This document shows, one piece after another, positions 1 to 9,516 of a stretch of DNA of 45,700 nucleotides. The position numbers and the translations under genes are program-made. The first letter of the stretch is position 1; the number at the start of each line of letters is the position of its first letter. The notes beneath the pieces were generated by a model. That model was not told the origin of the DNA and ran no database searches. It was given only the letters and a program-made list of their open reading frames with translations. Origin of the DNA: a bacterium (GTDB lineage: Bacteria; Bacteroidota; Bacteroidia; Bacteroidales; Muribaculaceae); contig SFWW01000002.1 in assembly GCA_004559845.1 (NCBI GenBank), positions 1 to 45,700 of the forward strand, read 5' to 3'.

Positions 1-446
1 GCGTGACGGCAAAAGATAACGGTGAAGCTTGCTTCCCGTTAGATTTTGGCTTCACGCACACGATAGGGCGCCAGCCCTCACCTCCCCACCGTGGCGACTT
101 TTTGTTCGTTTCATGCCACATAAGTTCCCATCTGTGAGTGGCTTACCACAACCGACCCTCCGATGGCAAGTTTACCACTCGCAGCAATTTGATAAATTCG
201 ATAAATTCGTACCTTAGAAAAAAAATAACGGCAGGCGTTGCACGCACAAAAACGGGCAGTCATATCCGTTTTAAATGAAAGAGCCGTGTATCTTTTTTAA
301 AAAAAATGTTGTAAATCTATTTGGGTATGTAAAAGATTATTTCTAAATTTGCCATAATCATTTATTTAATTGTTAATCCATTACGTAAACAATTAATATT
401 AATATTACTAATTATTTAACCATTAACCCTTTTAAACCAATCAACA
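1..446. other. Intergenic region upstream of the first cassette
   Basis: I see no convincing complete gene in this stretch. On the - strand a frame is open from a possible ATG at 121 to the window edge (about 40 codons), and on the + strand a 62-codon frame spans 29-217; neither shows a recognisable domain or a good promoter, so both are left uncalled. From about 220 onward the DNA becomes very AT-rich and contains the promoter described at 320-351. The leader between that promoter and the start codon at 447 is about 95 bases long and A/T-rich, with no obvious structured element. Confidence 0.5.
320..351 (+). promoter_or_regulatory. Bacteroidetes-type promoter for the first propeller-amidase cassette
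   Basis: TTTG at 320-323, then exactly 20 bases, then TAAATTTG at 344-351. This matches the Bacteroidetes housekeeping sigma consensus (-33 TTTG, -7 TAnnTTTG). It precedes the gene at 447 and probably drives both genes of the cassette. Confidence 0.75.
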
Positions 447-1343
447 ATGAAGAAGTTTTTACTATTATCAGCATTGGTGTGTAGCGGTGTAATGGCTTTT
501 GCACAACTGGTGAATGTGGGATCTGTAACGAAAGTTCCACTGCCGGAAAATGTAAAAGTTTCAAATGCTGCCATCAGTCCTGACGGAACTTTCTTTGTGG
601 CTTCCGATATTTCCGGAAGCGGCATTGCCACTATCAACGTGGCGAACGGAGAGCAAACGGTAGTTGCAAAAAATGCGGACTTTTATGGAGTGGTTATCAG
701 CGATGATTGCTCCAATATGATGTTCCGCCGCACAACCACCAACAATCAATTGCGTTACACCTCGCTCCACAACGTGAACCTTGCCACCGGTAGCGAAACC
801 CAACTGGTAGCGCCCAGCCGTCACCTTGCAGGCTACAGCTTCAGTGGCAAAACCGCCAATGCTGTGGAAAATGGCAAGCTCAAATCGAGAAACTTGGCAG
901 GCGGAGCTGCAGCAGCCGACATCGTGGTTTCGATCGACTATGGCCACCTGAATGTAACCATCAATGGCGAAACCAAAACGCTCGACCCGCAAGGACGCTC
1001 CAGCTACTTGTGGCCGGAACTTTCGCCCGACAAAACGAAAATCGTGTACTGGGTAGCCTATCAAGGATGCTATGTGTGCAACATTGATGGCACCAACCCC
1101 ATTCGCTTAGGCAAACTTCGCGCAGCGAAATGGCTCTCCAACGATATGGTGGTGGGCATGGACGACACCGACAATGGCGAATCCGTAACCGCTTCATCCA
1201 TCGTCGTAGCCAACCTTGCCGGCGAAAAGCAAACCATCAGCAATGCCGATGTGATTGCAATGTATCCTACCGCCACCACCGATGGTAAGCACATCGGCTA
1301 TGTGGACGGCAATGGTGAACTGTTTATTATTAACCTCAAATAA
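447..1343 (+). CDS. Secreted beta-propeller (PD40/TolB-like) protein, copy 1
   Basis: A 298-residue protein with a clear signal peptide (hydrophobic stretch at residues 4-17, likely cut after AFA near residue 19). The rest is built of short repeating beta-rich units of the TolB/PD40 propeller type, for example SPDGTFFVASD near residue 44 and LSPDKTKIVYW near residue 192. It is probably periplasmic or surface exposed. It starts the first cassette, 9 bases upstream of the amidase gene at 1353, and is a paralogue of the gene at 22732, which has the same length, the same YLWP-x-LSPD motif and the same type of neighbour. The constant pairing suggests the propeller helps the amidase, perhaps in substrate binding; that is inference. 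No enzymatic motif is visible. Confidence 0.75.
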   Translation: MKKFLLLSALVCSGVMAFAQLVNVGSVTKVPLPENVKVSNAAISPDGTFFVASDISGSGIATINVANGEQTVVAKNADFYGVVISDDCSNMMFRRTTTNNQLRYTSLHNVNLATGSETQLVAPSRHLAGYSFSGKTANAVENGKLKSRNLAGGAAAADIVVSIDYGHLNVTINGETKTLDPQGRSSYLWPELSPDKTKIVYWVAYQGCYVCNIDGTNPIRLGKLRAAKWLSNDMVVGMDDTDNGESVTASSIVVANLAGEKQTISNADVIAMYPTATTDGKHIGYVDGNGELFIINLK

Positions 1344-1352
1344 GTAAGAGCC

Positions 1353-4300
1353 ATGAAGAAGATATTATTAATAGCAGTGGCGCTTATCTGTAGCGTAGCA
1401 GCATCTGCGGTTGACGTTAACCAACTGCGTATCTATATCAATCCCGGCCACGGTAGCTGGACGCCCAACGACCGTCCTTGCGCCCTCGTGGGCCACGGAG
1501 CATATTCTCGCGTGAACACCGACACGCTGAGCTTCTTTGAATCGAACACCAACTTGCGCAAGGGTTTGGCATTGCTCGAACGCCTTCGCGACTATGGGCT
1601 CACATTCGACGACACCAAAAACCAAAGCACAGCCGAAAAGCCGCTCGAGAATTGGAAAGTGGGTCCGGCTCGCGACTTGTCGAACAACATCGTGATGAGC
1701 CACGTGAAATGCGGCCCGTATCACGAAGACAACGGCACAGAAAACCAACTTACCGCTGATGGTAAAACCGTGCCCGCCGACCTCTATTACTATAATCGCA
1801 GCTTGAGCGAAATCGCAGCCGAAGTGAATCAAAACAACTTCGACATGTTTATTTCCATCCACTCCAATGCTGCATCCGAAGGCACCAACACCAACTATCC
1901 GCTCTTCCTCTATCGCGGTTATGATGATTGCACCGTGCCTTCTACCGTGACTGACTTCGGTACCGACAACCAAGCAGTATCGAGGGCTATGGCAAATGCC
2001 TGCTGGAAATATGCTTATAGCAATGAGCACATGGTGTGGACCTACTATTCACTCACCAACACCAACCTCCGCGGCGACATCAGTTTCTATGGCAGTTCTT
2101 CTCACAGCAGCGTGACCGGTGCACGTTCCTACCTCGGAGTGCTCCGCCACAATGTGCCCGGATTCCTCGTGGAAGGCTATTTCCACACCTATCAACCCGC
2201 ACGCCACCGTGCCATGAACTGGGACGTGTGCGCCGTTGAAGGAGATGCCTATGCACACGGTATTGCCGACTATTTCGGCTTGACCAAGGAAACCACCGGC
2301 ACCATCTATGGCATTGCCCGCGACTTGCACGAAAAATTCTCCGATGTAGCCTACACTGCCAACGCCACTTCCGACGACAAATTCCTTCCCCTCAACGGCG
2401 CTGTAGCCGTGCTGAAGAAGGACGGCGTGGAAGTAGGCAGATACACCACCGACAACTACTACAATGGCGCATTTGTGTTCAAAAACGTTGAACCGGGCAC
2501 CTACACCATTGAAGTGACTTGCAATGGTTACAAAACTGCCGATCCTCTGACCGTGACCGTGAAAGCTGCCGATGTGGCTTACACTCGCATTCAATTGGAA
2601 AGCGAAAGCTATGTGCCACCCGCAGTGGTTTACGAAAACTATCCCGACCCTGTGGCAGGTGCTGAAGGCTTCCACTTCTTCTCACAATACAACATGGGCA
2701 CTGCTACCGAAACAGAAATCACGGAATCTGTGCTTCAAGGCAAAACCATCCGTCGCCAACTCTTCAAAGACGGTGTGGCTTACATCCTTGCACTCGACGA
2801 AGCAAAAGAACCCTACGTGTATGCAGTGAAAGATGGCGTGGCTGTAGAGCTCGACAAAGCAGCTATCGCTATGCCGGCTAACGGCCAACTGAAGCTCGCC
2901 GACATCGCCTTCACAGCCGACGGCGTGCTCGTGGGTTGCAGCTATGGCAAAAACCACTATAGCGAATCTATAGCAAGCGCTGACGGCGAAAGCAGAGGTG
3001 TGCTCAACGCCTACAAGTGGGCTAAAGACGAAACCACCGGTCTGCCGGGAGCTTCATCGCTCTGGTTCACTTCTCAATTCTCCGCCAACTACTACCGCGC
3101 TTTGATTGGTAACACCATGGCATATAGCGGCACTCTCGAAGAAGGCAACTTCATCACCACAGCCGCCAATGCCACCAAACAAGACATGCGCGCCGTGAAC
3201 TTTGGCATCGCGGATGGTGCACTTATTTCTACCACTCGTGCCAATTGCAGCGGTAACTTCAATCGCAATGTAGTGTGCGAAAACGATGTATACGAACTCA
3301 ATGTTTCGCCCCTCGACCCGGCTCACTACACCTTCGATGGCAACCTCATCTCGCCTATGGAATGGAGCTTCAATGCTGACGCTGCAGCTGAAACCATTCA
3401 TGGCAAAAACAACCTCGCCCCCGCAGCCGCAATCGGCGCCAACTACTTCCGCTTTGCAGGCAAATCGCTGATGGCTACACCCAATGTGGTGGACGGCGCT
3501 GTGTGCGGTTTGAAACTCTACGACGTGACCGACGGCTTTGGCGCTGCCAAGGAAGTGAACGTGAATTGCGAAATCAACCCCGTGGTTGCAACCTACGCTT
3601 CCGCTCACGGTAGCCACAACGTGACCCGCAATGCCACCGACGAACCTACAGCAGCCAAATTGGTGCTGAGTCTCATTGTGGACGGCAAATTGTATCAATG
3701 GACAGAAGCCACCGCTCCTACCTACAGCCCTGCTACCGGTAGTGCCAACGCATTTGCTTACGCAATGAAGGGCATTGTGAAGGACAACGAGTTTGAAGCC
3801 AACTATAGCCTCAACGCCCCGGTTGACAACGCAGTGATTATCATCCGCGACGCCGAAGGCAATGAGATTAAGAGAGAAGAACTCGGCGCTCAAGAAAAAG
3901 GTGTTCACCAACAAATCATCAACATCTCCGACGTGATGGAAGCCGCTAAGCAAGACAACAACACTTGGGAAGTGGCTGTGGAATACGCAGAAAAAACAGC
4001 TCCTGAATATATCAAAGGCTATCAATTCTACCACCCACGCGGCGTTGATATCGACAACAATATGGATAGCGAACACTTCGGTAACATTTACTGCACCGAA
4101 GGTATTCTTACCGAAAGCGACACCTACATTAGTGGCACCACCACCAATGGTATCGGTGGCGGTTTGTATGCATTCGATGCTGCACTCAATCCAATCGCGA
4201 ACCCCGCAACCGACAGATACGGCTTCATGGGCGGACTCACTTACTCCTACACCCAGTACGGTGCCGACCTCGCTCGCGTGCGCGTGGCTAACGATGGACG

Positions 4301-5213
4301 CATCTTCGTGACTCGCTGCAACACTGCCGGCGACTTCATCTGCTATGCCAACAACTTCTCCGACCTCTACAACAACGACAAGTTCACCTCTCTCACCAGC
4401 GGTCTGACACTCGGTTCCGACAACAAATACACAGATGCTTCCGGCAACTTTGTAACCGGTCCGAACGTAGGCTTCGATATCAAAGGTTCAGGCGAAGAAC
4501 TGAGCATGACAATTCTCTCCAAGCCCCAATTTGCTGCCACCTACGATGCCAGCCTCGACATTATTAATCTTGGCAATGGCACAGCACTCACCGCAGGCAA
4601 CAACATTGCTGCCCTTACCAACAAGTATACCATCATGCCACAATCCACCAGCATCGCTTGCGATGACCGTGGCGGCGTTTGGTATTGCCAATATCGTGCT
4701 AATCCTAACGATGCACAACCCGCATTGGTTTACGTGGATGCTCAAGGCGTGGAACGCTACAAAGACCTCGTGGTTCGTGGCGGTGGCGGTATCCGCTTCT
4801 CTCCCGACTACAAGCACCTCGCTATTTCCAGCTCAAAGACCGCATTCACTATCTACAGTGTAGAATTTGACGCAGAAGGCAATCCTTATCTGCAAGCCAA
4901 CATGACCATTACTCATGGCATTGGTACCAATCTTAACGACATCGCTTGGGACCTTGCAGGCAACATCTACATCTGCGGTAATAGCGGTGAATGGCTCAAG
5001 GGCTTCGCTTTGCCGGGTCACAGTGGCTTCACCACCAAGGCTAAAGTGGAATACAACATCGGTACGGGTATCAACGAGATTTCTGCTAACGACCCGAATG
5101 CATCGGTTGAATACTTCAACCTCCAAGGTATTCGCGTTAATAGCAACGACCTCACTCCGGGCATCTACATCCGCCGTCAAGGCAAGATTGCCGAAAAGGT
5201 TATCATCAAATAA
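1353..5213 (+). CDS. Large secreted N-acetylmuramoyl-L-alanine amidase-like protein with T9SS-type tail, copy 1
   Basis: A 1286-residue protein with a signal peptide (residues 1-19). Residues about 25-310 look like an Amidase_3 zinc hydrolase: NPGHG (H33), FFESN (E63), SIHSN (H170) and LVEGYF (E274) supply the usual His-Glu-His zinc ligands and the catalytic Glu. Residues about 315-425 look like a carboxypeptidase-regulatory-type beta-sandwich (GAFVFKNVEPGTYTIEV). The long middle and C-terminal part is beta-rich and partly propeller-like. The last 40 residues (VEYFNLQGIRV, then LTPGIYIRRQG) resemble the short secretion tails of Bacteroidales T9SS cargo. It should remove stem peptides from peptidoglycan outside the cell. 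It shares its first two domains with the protein at 23643, but its C-terminal half is different and about 475 residues longer. The exact substrate is not shown by the sequence. Confidence 0.8.
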   Translation: MKKILLIAVALICSVAASAVDVNQLRIYINPGHGSWTPNDRPCALVGHGAYSRVNTDTLSFFESNTNLRKGLALLERLRDYGLTFDDTKNQSTAEKPLENWKVGPARDLSNNIVMSHVKCGPYHEDNGTENQLTADGKTVPADLYYYNRSLSEIAAEVNQNNFDMFISIHSNAASEGTNTNYPLFLYRGYDDCTVPSTVTDFGTDNQAVSRAMANACWKYAYSNEHMVWTYYSLTNTNLRGDISFYGSSSHSSVTGARSYLGVLRHNVPGFLVEGYFHTYQPARHRAMNWDVCAVEGDAYAHGIADYFGLTKETTGTIYGIARDLHEKFSDVAYTANATSDDKFLPLNGAVAVLKKDGVEVGRYTTDNYYNGAFVFKNVEPGTYTIEVTCNGYKTADPLTVTVKAADVAYTRIQLESESYVPPAVVYENYPDPVAGAEGFHFFSQYNMGTATETEITESVLQGKTIRRQLFKDGVAYILALDEAKEPYVYAVKDGVAVELDKAAIAMPANGQLKLADIAFTADGVLVGCSYGKNHYSESIASADGESRGVLNAYKWAKDETTGLPGASSLWFTSQFSANYYRALIGNTMAYSGTLEEGNFITTAANATKQDMRAVNFGIADGALISTTRANCSGNFNRNVVCENDVYELNVSPLDPAHYTFDGNLISPMEWSFNADAAAETIHGKNNLAPAAAIGANYFRFAGKSLMATPNVVDGAVCGLKLYDVTDGFGAAKEVNVNCEINPVVATYASAHGSHNVTRNATDEPTAAKLVLSLIVDGKLYQWTEATAPTYSPATGSANAFAYAMKGIVKDNEFEANYSLNAPVDNAVIIIRDAEGNEIKREELGAQEKGVHQQIINISDVMEAAKQDNNTWEVAVEYAEKTAPEYIKGYQFYHPRGVDIDNNMDSEHFGNIYCTEGILTESDTYISGTTTNGIGGGLYAFDAALNPIANPATDRYGFMGGLTYSYTQYGADLARVRVANDGRIFVTRCNTAGDFICYANNFSDLYNNDKFTSLTSGLTLGSDNKYTDASGNFVTGPNVGFDIKGSGEELSMTILSKPQFAATYDASLDIINLGNGTALTAGNNIAALTNKYTIMPQSTSIACDDRGGVWYCQYRANPNDAQPALVYVDAQGVERYKDLVVRGGGGIRFSPDYKHLAISSSKTAFTIYSVEFDAEGNPYLQANMTITHGIGTNLNDIAWDLAGNIYICGNSGEWLKGFALPGHSGFTTKAKVEYNIGTGINEISANDPNASVEYFNLQGIRVNSNDLTPGIYIRRQGKIAEKVIIK

Positions 5214-5241
5214 CGCATAACCCGCATACGCGAATCATTCT

Positions 5242-5276
5242 AAGGTTGCGCCTTTTTTGGGGCGCAGCCTTTTTTT
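5242..5276 (+). terminator. Rho-independent terminator after the first amidase gene
   Basis: An 11-bp stem (5242-5252 with 5261-5271, one G-T pair), an 8-base loop and a run of seven Ts. It lies 28 bases after the stop codon at 5213 and closes the first cassette. Confidence 0.85.
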
Positions 5277-5381
5277 GCATCTACACATATTTGAAGAGTT
5301 GAGATCTGTTGCGCTGTTTTGGGTAAAGATATTTTGCTGAGCTTACGCAAAGAAAAAATGATACGTTGAGGGGGATGGGGG

Positions 5382-5413
5382 TTTGGAAAAGCGGTGAATT
5401 TTGCCTAATTTTG
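5382..5413 (+). promoter_or_regulatory. Promoter for the TrmH-family gene
   Basis: TTTG at 5382-5385, 20 bases, then TAATTTTG at 5406-5413. It is an exact match to the Bacteroidetes -33/-7 consensus, about 55 bases upstream of the start codon at 5468. Confidence 0.75.
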
Positions 5414-5467
5414 TGGACTCGGCTTGCCCGATAATGGGCGAGTTTGGGAAGAATAAATAGATAAAAA

Positions 5468-6274
5468 ATGGCAATCATTTGGATCGACAATTTGAATCAT
5501 CCCGGCGTGGAGGTGTTTGGCACACTCACCGAGGCACAGTTGCGCAATCGGTTGGAGCCGGAAAAGGGAATGCTCATAGCAGAGAGTCCGAAGGTGATAG
5601 ATGTGGCACTTACGGCAGGCTACGAACCACTGGCATTGCTTTGCGAGCAAAAGCACATTGAAGGTGATGCCGCTTGCATCATAGAGCGCTGTGGTGATAT
5701 TCCGGTGTATACGGGCAGTAGGGATGTACTTTCAAAGCTCACGGGCTACACCCTCACGCGCGGCGTGTTATGCGCCATGCGGCGGAAAGCGCTACCCACG
5801 GTGGATGCCGTGCTCGCCAATGCTCGTAGGGTGGTGGTAATCGATGGCGTGGTGGATAGCACCAATGTGGGTGCCATATTTCGCAGTGCAGCAGCGCTGG
5901 GCATTGATAGCGTGTTGATCACGCCCGATTCGTGCGACCCGCTCAATCGACGCGCCGTGCGAGTGTCGATGGGGTCCGTGTTTTTGGTGCCCTGGACGTG
6001 GCTCCACTCCCCCATCAGCAGTTTGCACGAAAAAGGGTTTGCCACAGCAGCGATGGCGCTCACTGACGACAGCATTGGTTTAAACGACCCACGGCTCAAG
6101 CAAGAGCCACGATTGGCAATAGTGATGGGCACCGAAGGCGACGGCTTACGTGCCAACGTGATAGCCCACGCCACCTATGTGGTAAGGATTCCTATGAGCC
6201 ACCATGTGGATTCCCTCAATGTGGCAGCCGCCTCAGCCGTAGCTTTCTGGGAGCTAAGCGCAAAACATCTATAG
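5468..6274 (+). CDS. TrmH/SpoU-family RNA 2'-O-methyltransferase
   Basis: A 268-residue protein of the SPOUT class. The C-terminal half carries the three SpoU motifs: STNVGAIFRSA (N133, R139), the SAM-binding loop IVMGTEGDGL (about 218-227) and IPMSHHVDSLNVAAA (about 241-255). These form the trefoil-knot SAM pocket used to methylate a ribose 2'-OH in rRNA or tRNA. The N-terminal 110 residues fit a substrate-binding domain of the RlmB/TrmH type. It stands alone, with its own promoter and a terminator in front. Which nucleotide is modified cannot be told from the sequence. Confidence 0.88.
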   Translation: MAIIWIDNLNHPGVEVFGTLTEAQLRNRLEPEKGMLIAESPKVIDVALTAGYEPLALLCEQKHIEGDAACIIERCGDIPVYTGSRDVLSKLTGYTLTRGVLCAMRRKALPTVDAVLANARRVVVIDGVVDSTNVGAIFRSAAALGIDSVLITPDSCDPLNRRAVRVSMGSVFLVPWTWLHSPISSLHEKGFATAAMALTDDSIGLNDPRLKQEPRLAIVMGTEGDGLRANVIAHATYVVRIPMSHHVDSLNVAAASAVAFWELSAKHL

Positions 6275-6382
6275 CGATAATGGAGGCTAACGGCAATTGT
6301 TAATTAATGGCTTTTTTTTGGGTATTATCGGAATTGTTGTTAATATAGGTGTGGTTTCGACAAGTTTTAGGGAGATTTTGAG

Positions 6383-6390
6383 TAATTTTG
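6383..6390 (+). promoter_or_regulatory. -7 promoter element for the acyl-CoA synthetase gene
   Basis: TAATTTTG at 6383-6390 matches the TAnnTTTG consensus and lies 28 bases upstream of the ATG at 6418. No clean TTTG is found 19-21 bases upstream, so the -33 element is weak. Confidence 0.5.
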
Positions 6391-6417
6391 CAAAAATATT
6401 AATTATTACACTCAACG

Positions 6418-8244
6418 ATGACAAACGAATTAGTTGAACTCATCAGCAAACAAGCCGCACGGTTGGGCGATAGAGAAGCGCTCCGCTATCGGCACTACAC
6501 CACCCAAGAGTGGGTTTCTCTTTCTTGGAACGAATTTAAATGCTTGGTAGACAAAGAAGCCAAAGCCCTCTATAAAGCCGGATTGGAGGTAGAGGGAAAA
6601 GTGGCTATTTTCACGCAAAACTGCCCTGAAATTCTGATTACTCACTTTGCCGCCTACACCCTGAGAGGCGTGGCGGTGCCCATTTATGCCACCAGTAGCA
6701 AGAGCGAAGTGGCTTATATTATTAATGATGCCCACACCGAAATCATTTTCGTGGGCGACCAACGCCAATATGAAGTGGCGCTTGAAATAGCCAATGAGGG
6801 GTCGGTGCTGAAGCGCATAGTGTGCCTCAACCCCGTCATTGAAAAGAAAGCCGACGACCGGGTGAGCATCACCTACGAAGAATTTTTGGCTTGGGGAAGC
6901 GATGCCGACGAGCAAGCCGTGGAAGAGCGCAAGCAGAGTGCTCACCCCAAAGATTTGATGTGCTTAATCTACACCTCCGGCACCACCGGAGAGCCGAAAG
7001 GGGTGATGCTTACGCACCATAATTTCAACACCACCATTCTTGCCCATAATATGCGCATTCAGTGCCTCGACGAAGACACCGACCTATCGATGTGCTTCTT
7101 GCCGCTGAGTCACATCTTTGAACTGGGATGGAGCATTGTGTGCCTACATAATGGCATCCGATTAGCGCTCAACTATAATCCGAAAGAAATTCAAAAGGCG
7201 GTGAAAGAAGTGAACCCCACCTGCATGTGCTCGGTGCCTCGATTCTGGGAAAAGGTGTATACCGCCATCACCAACAACATCGACAACGCGTCGCCGGTGG
7301 TGAAATTGCTCTTCAAGCGGGCGATTGCCGTGGGCAAAAAGCGCGAAATGAAATATAAGCGCCTGGGCAAAAAGGTGCCGATGCTGCTGGAAAAAGAATA
7401 CAAATATTTCGATAAAAAAGTGTTTAGCCGCTTGCGCGCTGCTATCGGCATGGAAAATCCGAAGTTTTTCCCCACAGCCGGTGCAATGCTATCCGACAAC
7501 ATCACCGAATTCCTACATGCCATAGGGTTTAATATCGTGATTGGCTATGGCTTGAGCGAAACCACCGCCACCGTGTGCTTCTATCCCGACACCAACTGGG
7601 AATTGGGCACCATTGGCACTCCGCTACCGGGATTGAAGGTGAAAATCGGTGCGGAAAATGAGATATTGGTAAAGGGTCCGTCGGTGATGAAGGGCTACTA
7701 CAATAAGCCGGAAGAAACCGCCAAGGCTATCGATAAAGACGGGTGGTTTCACACAGGCGATTGCGGCGCCATCAACGAGAACGGACAAGTTATTATCACC
7801 GAGCGCTTGAAGGACCTTTTCAAAACCAGCAATGGCAAATACATTGCACCGCAGGTGCTTGAAACTCGCCTCGGTCAGGACCTCTTTATTGAGCAAGCAG
7901 TGGTGATAGGCGACGGACGGAAATTTGTGTCGGCACTGATTGTGCCCTCAATTGACGCACTGAAAGCATACGCCAAAAAGAAGCACATTTCCTACGCCGA
8001 TACCACCGAACTTGTGAATAATAAAGACATTCACAACATGATGGAACAGCGCATCGATGAGTGGCAAAAAGACTTGGCGGAATACGAAAAGATTAAGCGT
8101 TTTGTGCTGCTGCCACGCCCATTCTCAATGGAAACAGGCGAACTGACCAACACCCTGAAGATTCGCCGCTCAGTTATCAATAAGCGCTACAGCAAACTCA
8201 TTAACGCTATCTACGATTCAGCAGAAAAAAAGAATAGAAGTTAA
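6418..8244 (+). CDS. Long-chain fatty acid--CoA ligase (AMP-forming)
   Basis: A 608-residue ANL-superfamily enzyme that activates fatty acids to acyl-AMP and then acyl-CoA at the inner face of the membrane. Motifs: the P-loop IYTSGTTGEPKGVM around residues 184-197, the adenine-binding GYGLSETTA around 376-384, GWFHTGDCG around 442-450 and the hinge ITERLKDLFKTSNGKY around 460-475. Length and motif order fit the FadD15-like long-chain family common in Bacteroidetes. It is transcribed alone and followed by the 7-bp tandem repeat array. Chain-length preference is not readable from the sequence. Confidence 0.9.
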   Translation: MTNELVELISKQAARLGDREALRYRHYTTQEWVSLSWNEFKCLVDKEAKALYKAGLEVEGKVAIFTQNCPEILITHFAAYTLRGVAVPIYATSSKSEVAYIINDAHTEIIFVGDQRQYEVALEIANEGSVLKRIVCLNPVIEKKADDRVSITYEEFLAWGSDADEQAVEERKQSAHPKDLMCLIYTSGTTGEPKGVMLTHHNFNTTILAHNMRIQCLDEDTDLSMCFLPLSHIFELGWSIVCLHNGIRLALNYNPKEIQKAVKEVNPTCMCSVPRFWEKVYTAITNNIDNASPVVKLLFKRAIAVGKKREMKYKRLGKKVPMLLEKEYKYFDKKVFSRLRAAIGMENPKFFPTAGAMLSDNITEFLHAIGFNIVIGYGLSETTATVCFYPDTNWELGTIGTPLPGLKVKIGAENEILVKGPSVMKGYYNKPEETAKAIDKDGWFHTGDCGAINENGQVIITERLKDLFKTSNGKYIAPQVLETRLGQDLFIEQAVVIGDGRKFVSALIVPSIDALKAYAKKKHISYADTTELVNNKDIHNMMEQRIDEWQKDLAEYEKIKRFVLLPRPFSMETGELTNTLKIRRSVINKRYSKLINAIYDSAEKKNRS

Positions 8245-8245
8245 A

Positions 8246-8399
8246 TTCATAATGCATAATGCATAATGCATAATTCATAATGCATAATTCATAATGCATA
8301 GTGAATCGTGAATTATGAATTATGAATCGTGAATCGTGAATCATGAATTATGAATCATGAATCGTGAATTATGAATTGTGAATTATGAATTATGAAACT
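8246..8399. repeat. 7-bp tandem repeat array, about 21 units
   Basis: Starting at 8246 the DNA can be cut into consecutive 7-base units without a single indel for 147 bases, plus a partial last unit. The first eight units are TTCATAA, TGCATAA or TGCATAG; the next thirteen are TGAATNN (TGAATTA, TGAATCG, TGAATCA, TGAATTG). The two halves are partly reverse complementary (CATAATTC against GAATTATG), so the array could also fold into hairpins. It fills most of the gap between the acyl-CoA ligase and prfB and ends 56 bases before the prfB start codon. Confidence 0.93.
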
Positions 8400-8455
8400 T
8401 CTGAATATAAAGATTTAGTTAACATAGTACAAACACGTAAAATCATTGAGCTCAG

Positions 8456-9504
8456 ATGATTACACAAGAACAATTAAAAGAGATACAAGAACGCTCGGAT
8501 GCGTTGAGGAGGTATCTTTGACATCGACAGCAAGAAAAGCCGAAGCACAAATGAAAAAAATTAAAATGCTTCGCTTCTGGATTGATAGCTGCAAGGAAGT
8601 GGAGCAAGCAGTGGGCGAAGTGGCTGTGGGATTCGACTTCGTGAAAGAAGGCGTGATTTCGGAGGAAGAACTCGACCAACTGTATGACGACGCTAAAGAA
8701 AAAGTCGAAAAACTCGAGTTGCGCAATATGCTGCGCAATGAAGAGGACAAGATGGATGCCATCTTGAAAATCAATTCCGGAGCCGGCGGCACCGAGAGCC
8801 AAGATTGGGCATCGATGCTGATGCGCCTCTACTTACGCTGGTGTGAGCGCCATGGCTACAAAACCGCTATCGAGCACATGATTGACGGCGATGAAGCCGG
8901 CATTAAATCGGTCACTATCAGCGTGGAAGGAGCTTTTGCCTACGGCTATTTGAAAAGCGAAAACGGTGTGCATCGCTTGGTGCGAGTTTCGCCCTACAAT
9001 GCTCAGGGCAAGCGCATGACCTCGTTTGCATCGGTGTTTGTAACGCCACTCATCGACGATACCATCGAGATTGAAATCGACCCGGCTCGGCTCACTTGGG
9101 ACACCTTCCGAAGCGGAGGCGCCGGCGGTCAGAATGTGAACAAGGTGGAATCGGGTGTGCGTGCTCGCTATCAATACAAGGACCCCTACACCGGCGAGGA
9201 GGAAGAAATTTTGGTAGAAAATACCGAAACGCGCGACCAACCCAAAAACCGCGAAAACGCCCTCCGCAATTTGAAATCCATCCTCTATAATAAAGAGTTG
9301 CAACACCGTCAGGAGGAGCAGCGCAAGGTGGAGGATGCCAAAAAGAAAATTGAATGGGGCAGCCAAATCCGCAGTTATGTGTTCGACGACCGTCGTGTGA
9401 AAGACCATCGCACCAATCATCAAACCAGCAATGTGAATGCGGTGATGGATGGCGATATCGACGACTTTATTAAGGCATATCTGATGGAATTTGGCGAATC
9501 GTAA
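8456..9504 (+). CDS. prfB: Peptide chain release factor 2 with programmed frameshift and an apparent N-terminal deletion
   Basis: RF2 releases peptides at UGA and UAA. The gene starts at ATG 8456 (MITQEQLKEIQERSDALRR). At 8507-8522 it has the classic autoregulatory +1 shift site: an AGGAGG Shine-Dalgarno-like stretch, then TAT CTT TGA C, so the ribosome should pass TGA (8519-8521) into GAC. That new frame reads DIDSKK but meets TAA at 8562. The rest of RF2 (AEAQMKKIKM onward) is in the third frame from about 8536. Compared with other Bacteroidetes RF2 proteins about 20-25 residues, including the FWDD-type segment of domain 1, are missing. Downstream is intact: SPYNAQGK (SPF in E. coli) and the catalytic GGQ in GGAGGQNVNKVESG. 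An in-frame ATG at 8551 would give about 317 residues. The frame that runs into the upstream TTG at 8446 gives a false N-terminus. It is either a damaged gene, an assembly error, or a gene using a second recoding or internal start. Confidence 0.88.
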
Positions 9505-9516
9505 ATCCCGACACAA

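Noticed and set aside
29..217. 62-codon + strand frame, and the - strand frame open to the window edge (121-2)
   Set aside because: No domain, no promoter and no conserved feature that I can recognise; the - strand piece could be the end of something beyond the window, but this cannot be judged.
3054..4076. Long - strand open frame opposite the first amidase
   Set aside because: It is the antisense shadow of a strongly supported gene, rich in His, Val and Cys as expected from reverse reading, with no promoter. The same holds for 32400-33443, 29220-30167, 38511-39788 and similar frames.
8246..8399. CRISPR array
   Set aside because: Units are 7 bases with no spacers, and no cas genes are present; it is a simple tandem repeat.
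8446..8550. N-terminus of prfB from the TTG at 8446
   Set aside because: The true RF2 N-terminus (MITQEQLKEIQERSD) is in another frame and leads into the programmed shift site; the TTG frame gives an unrelated peptide.
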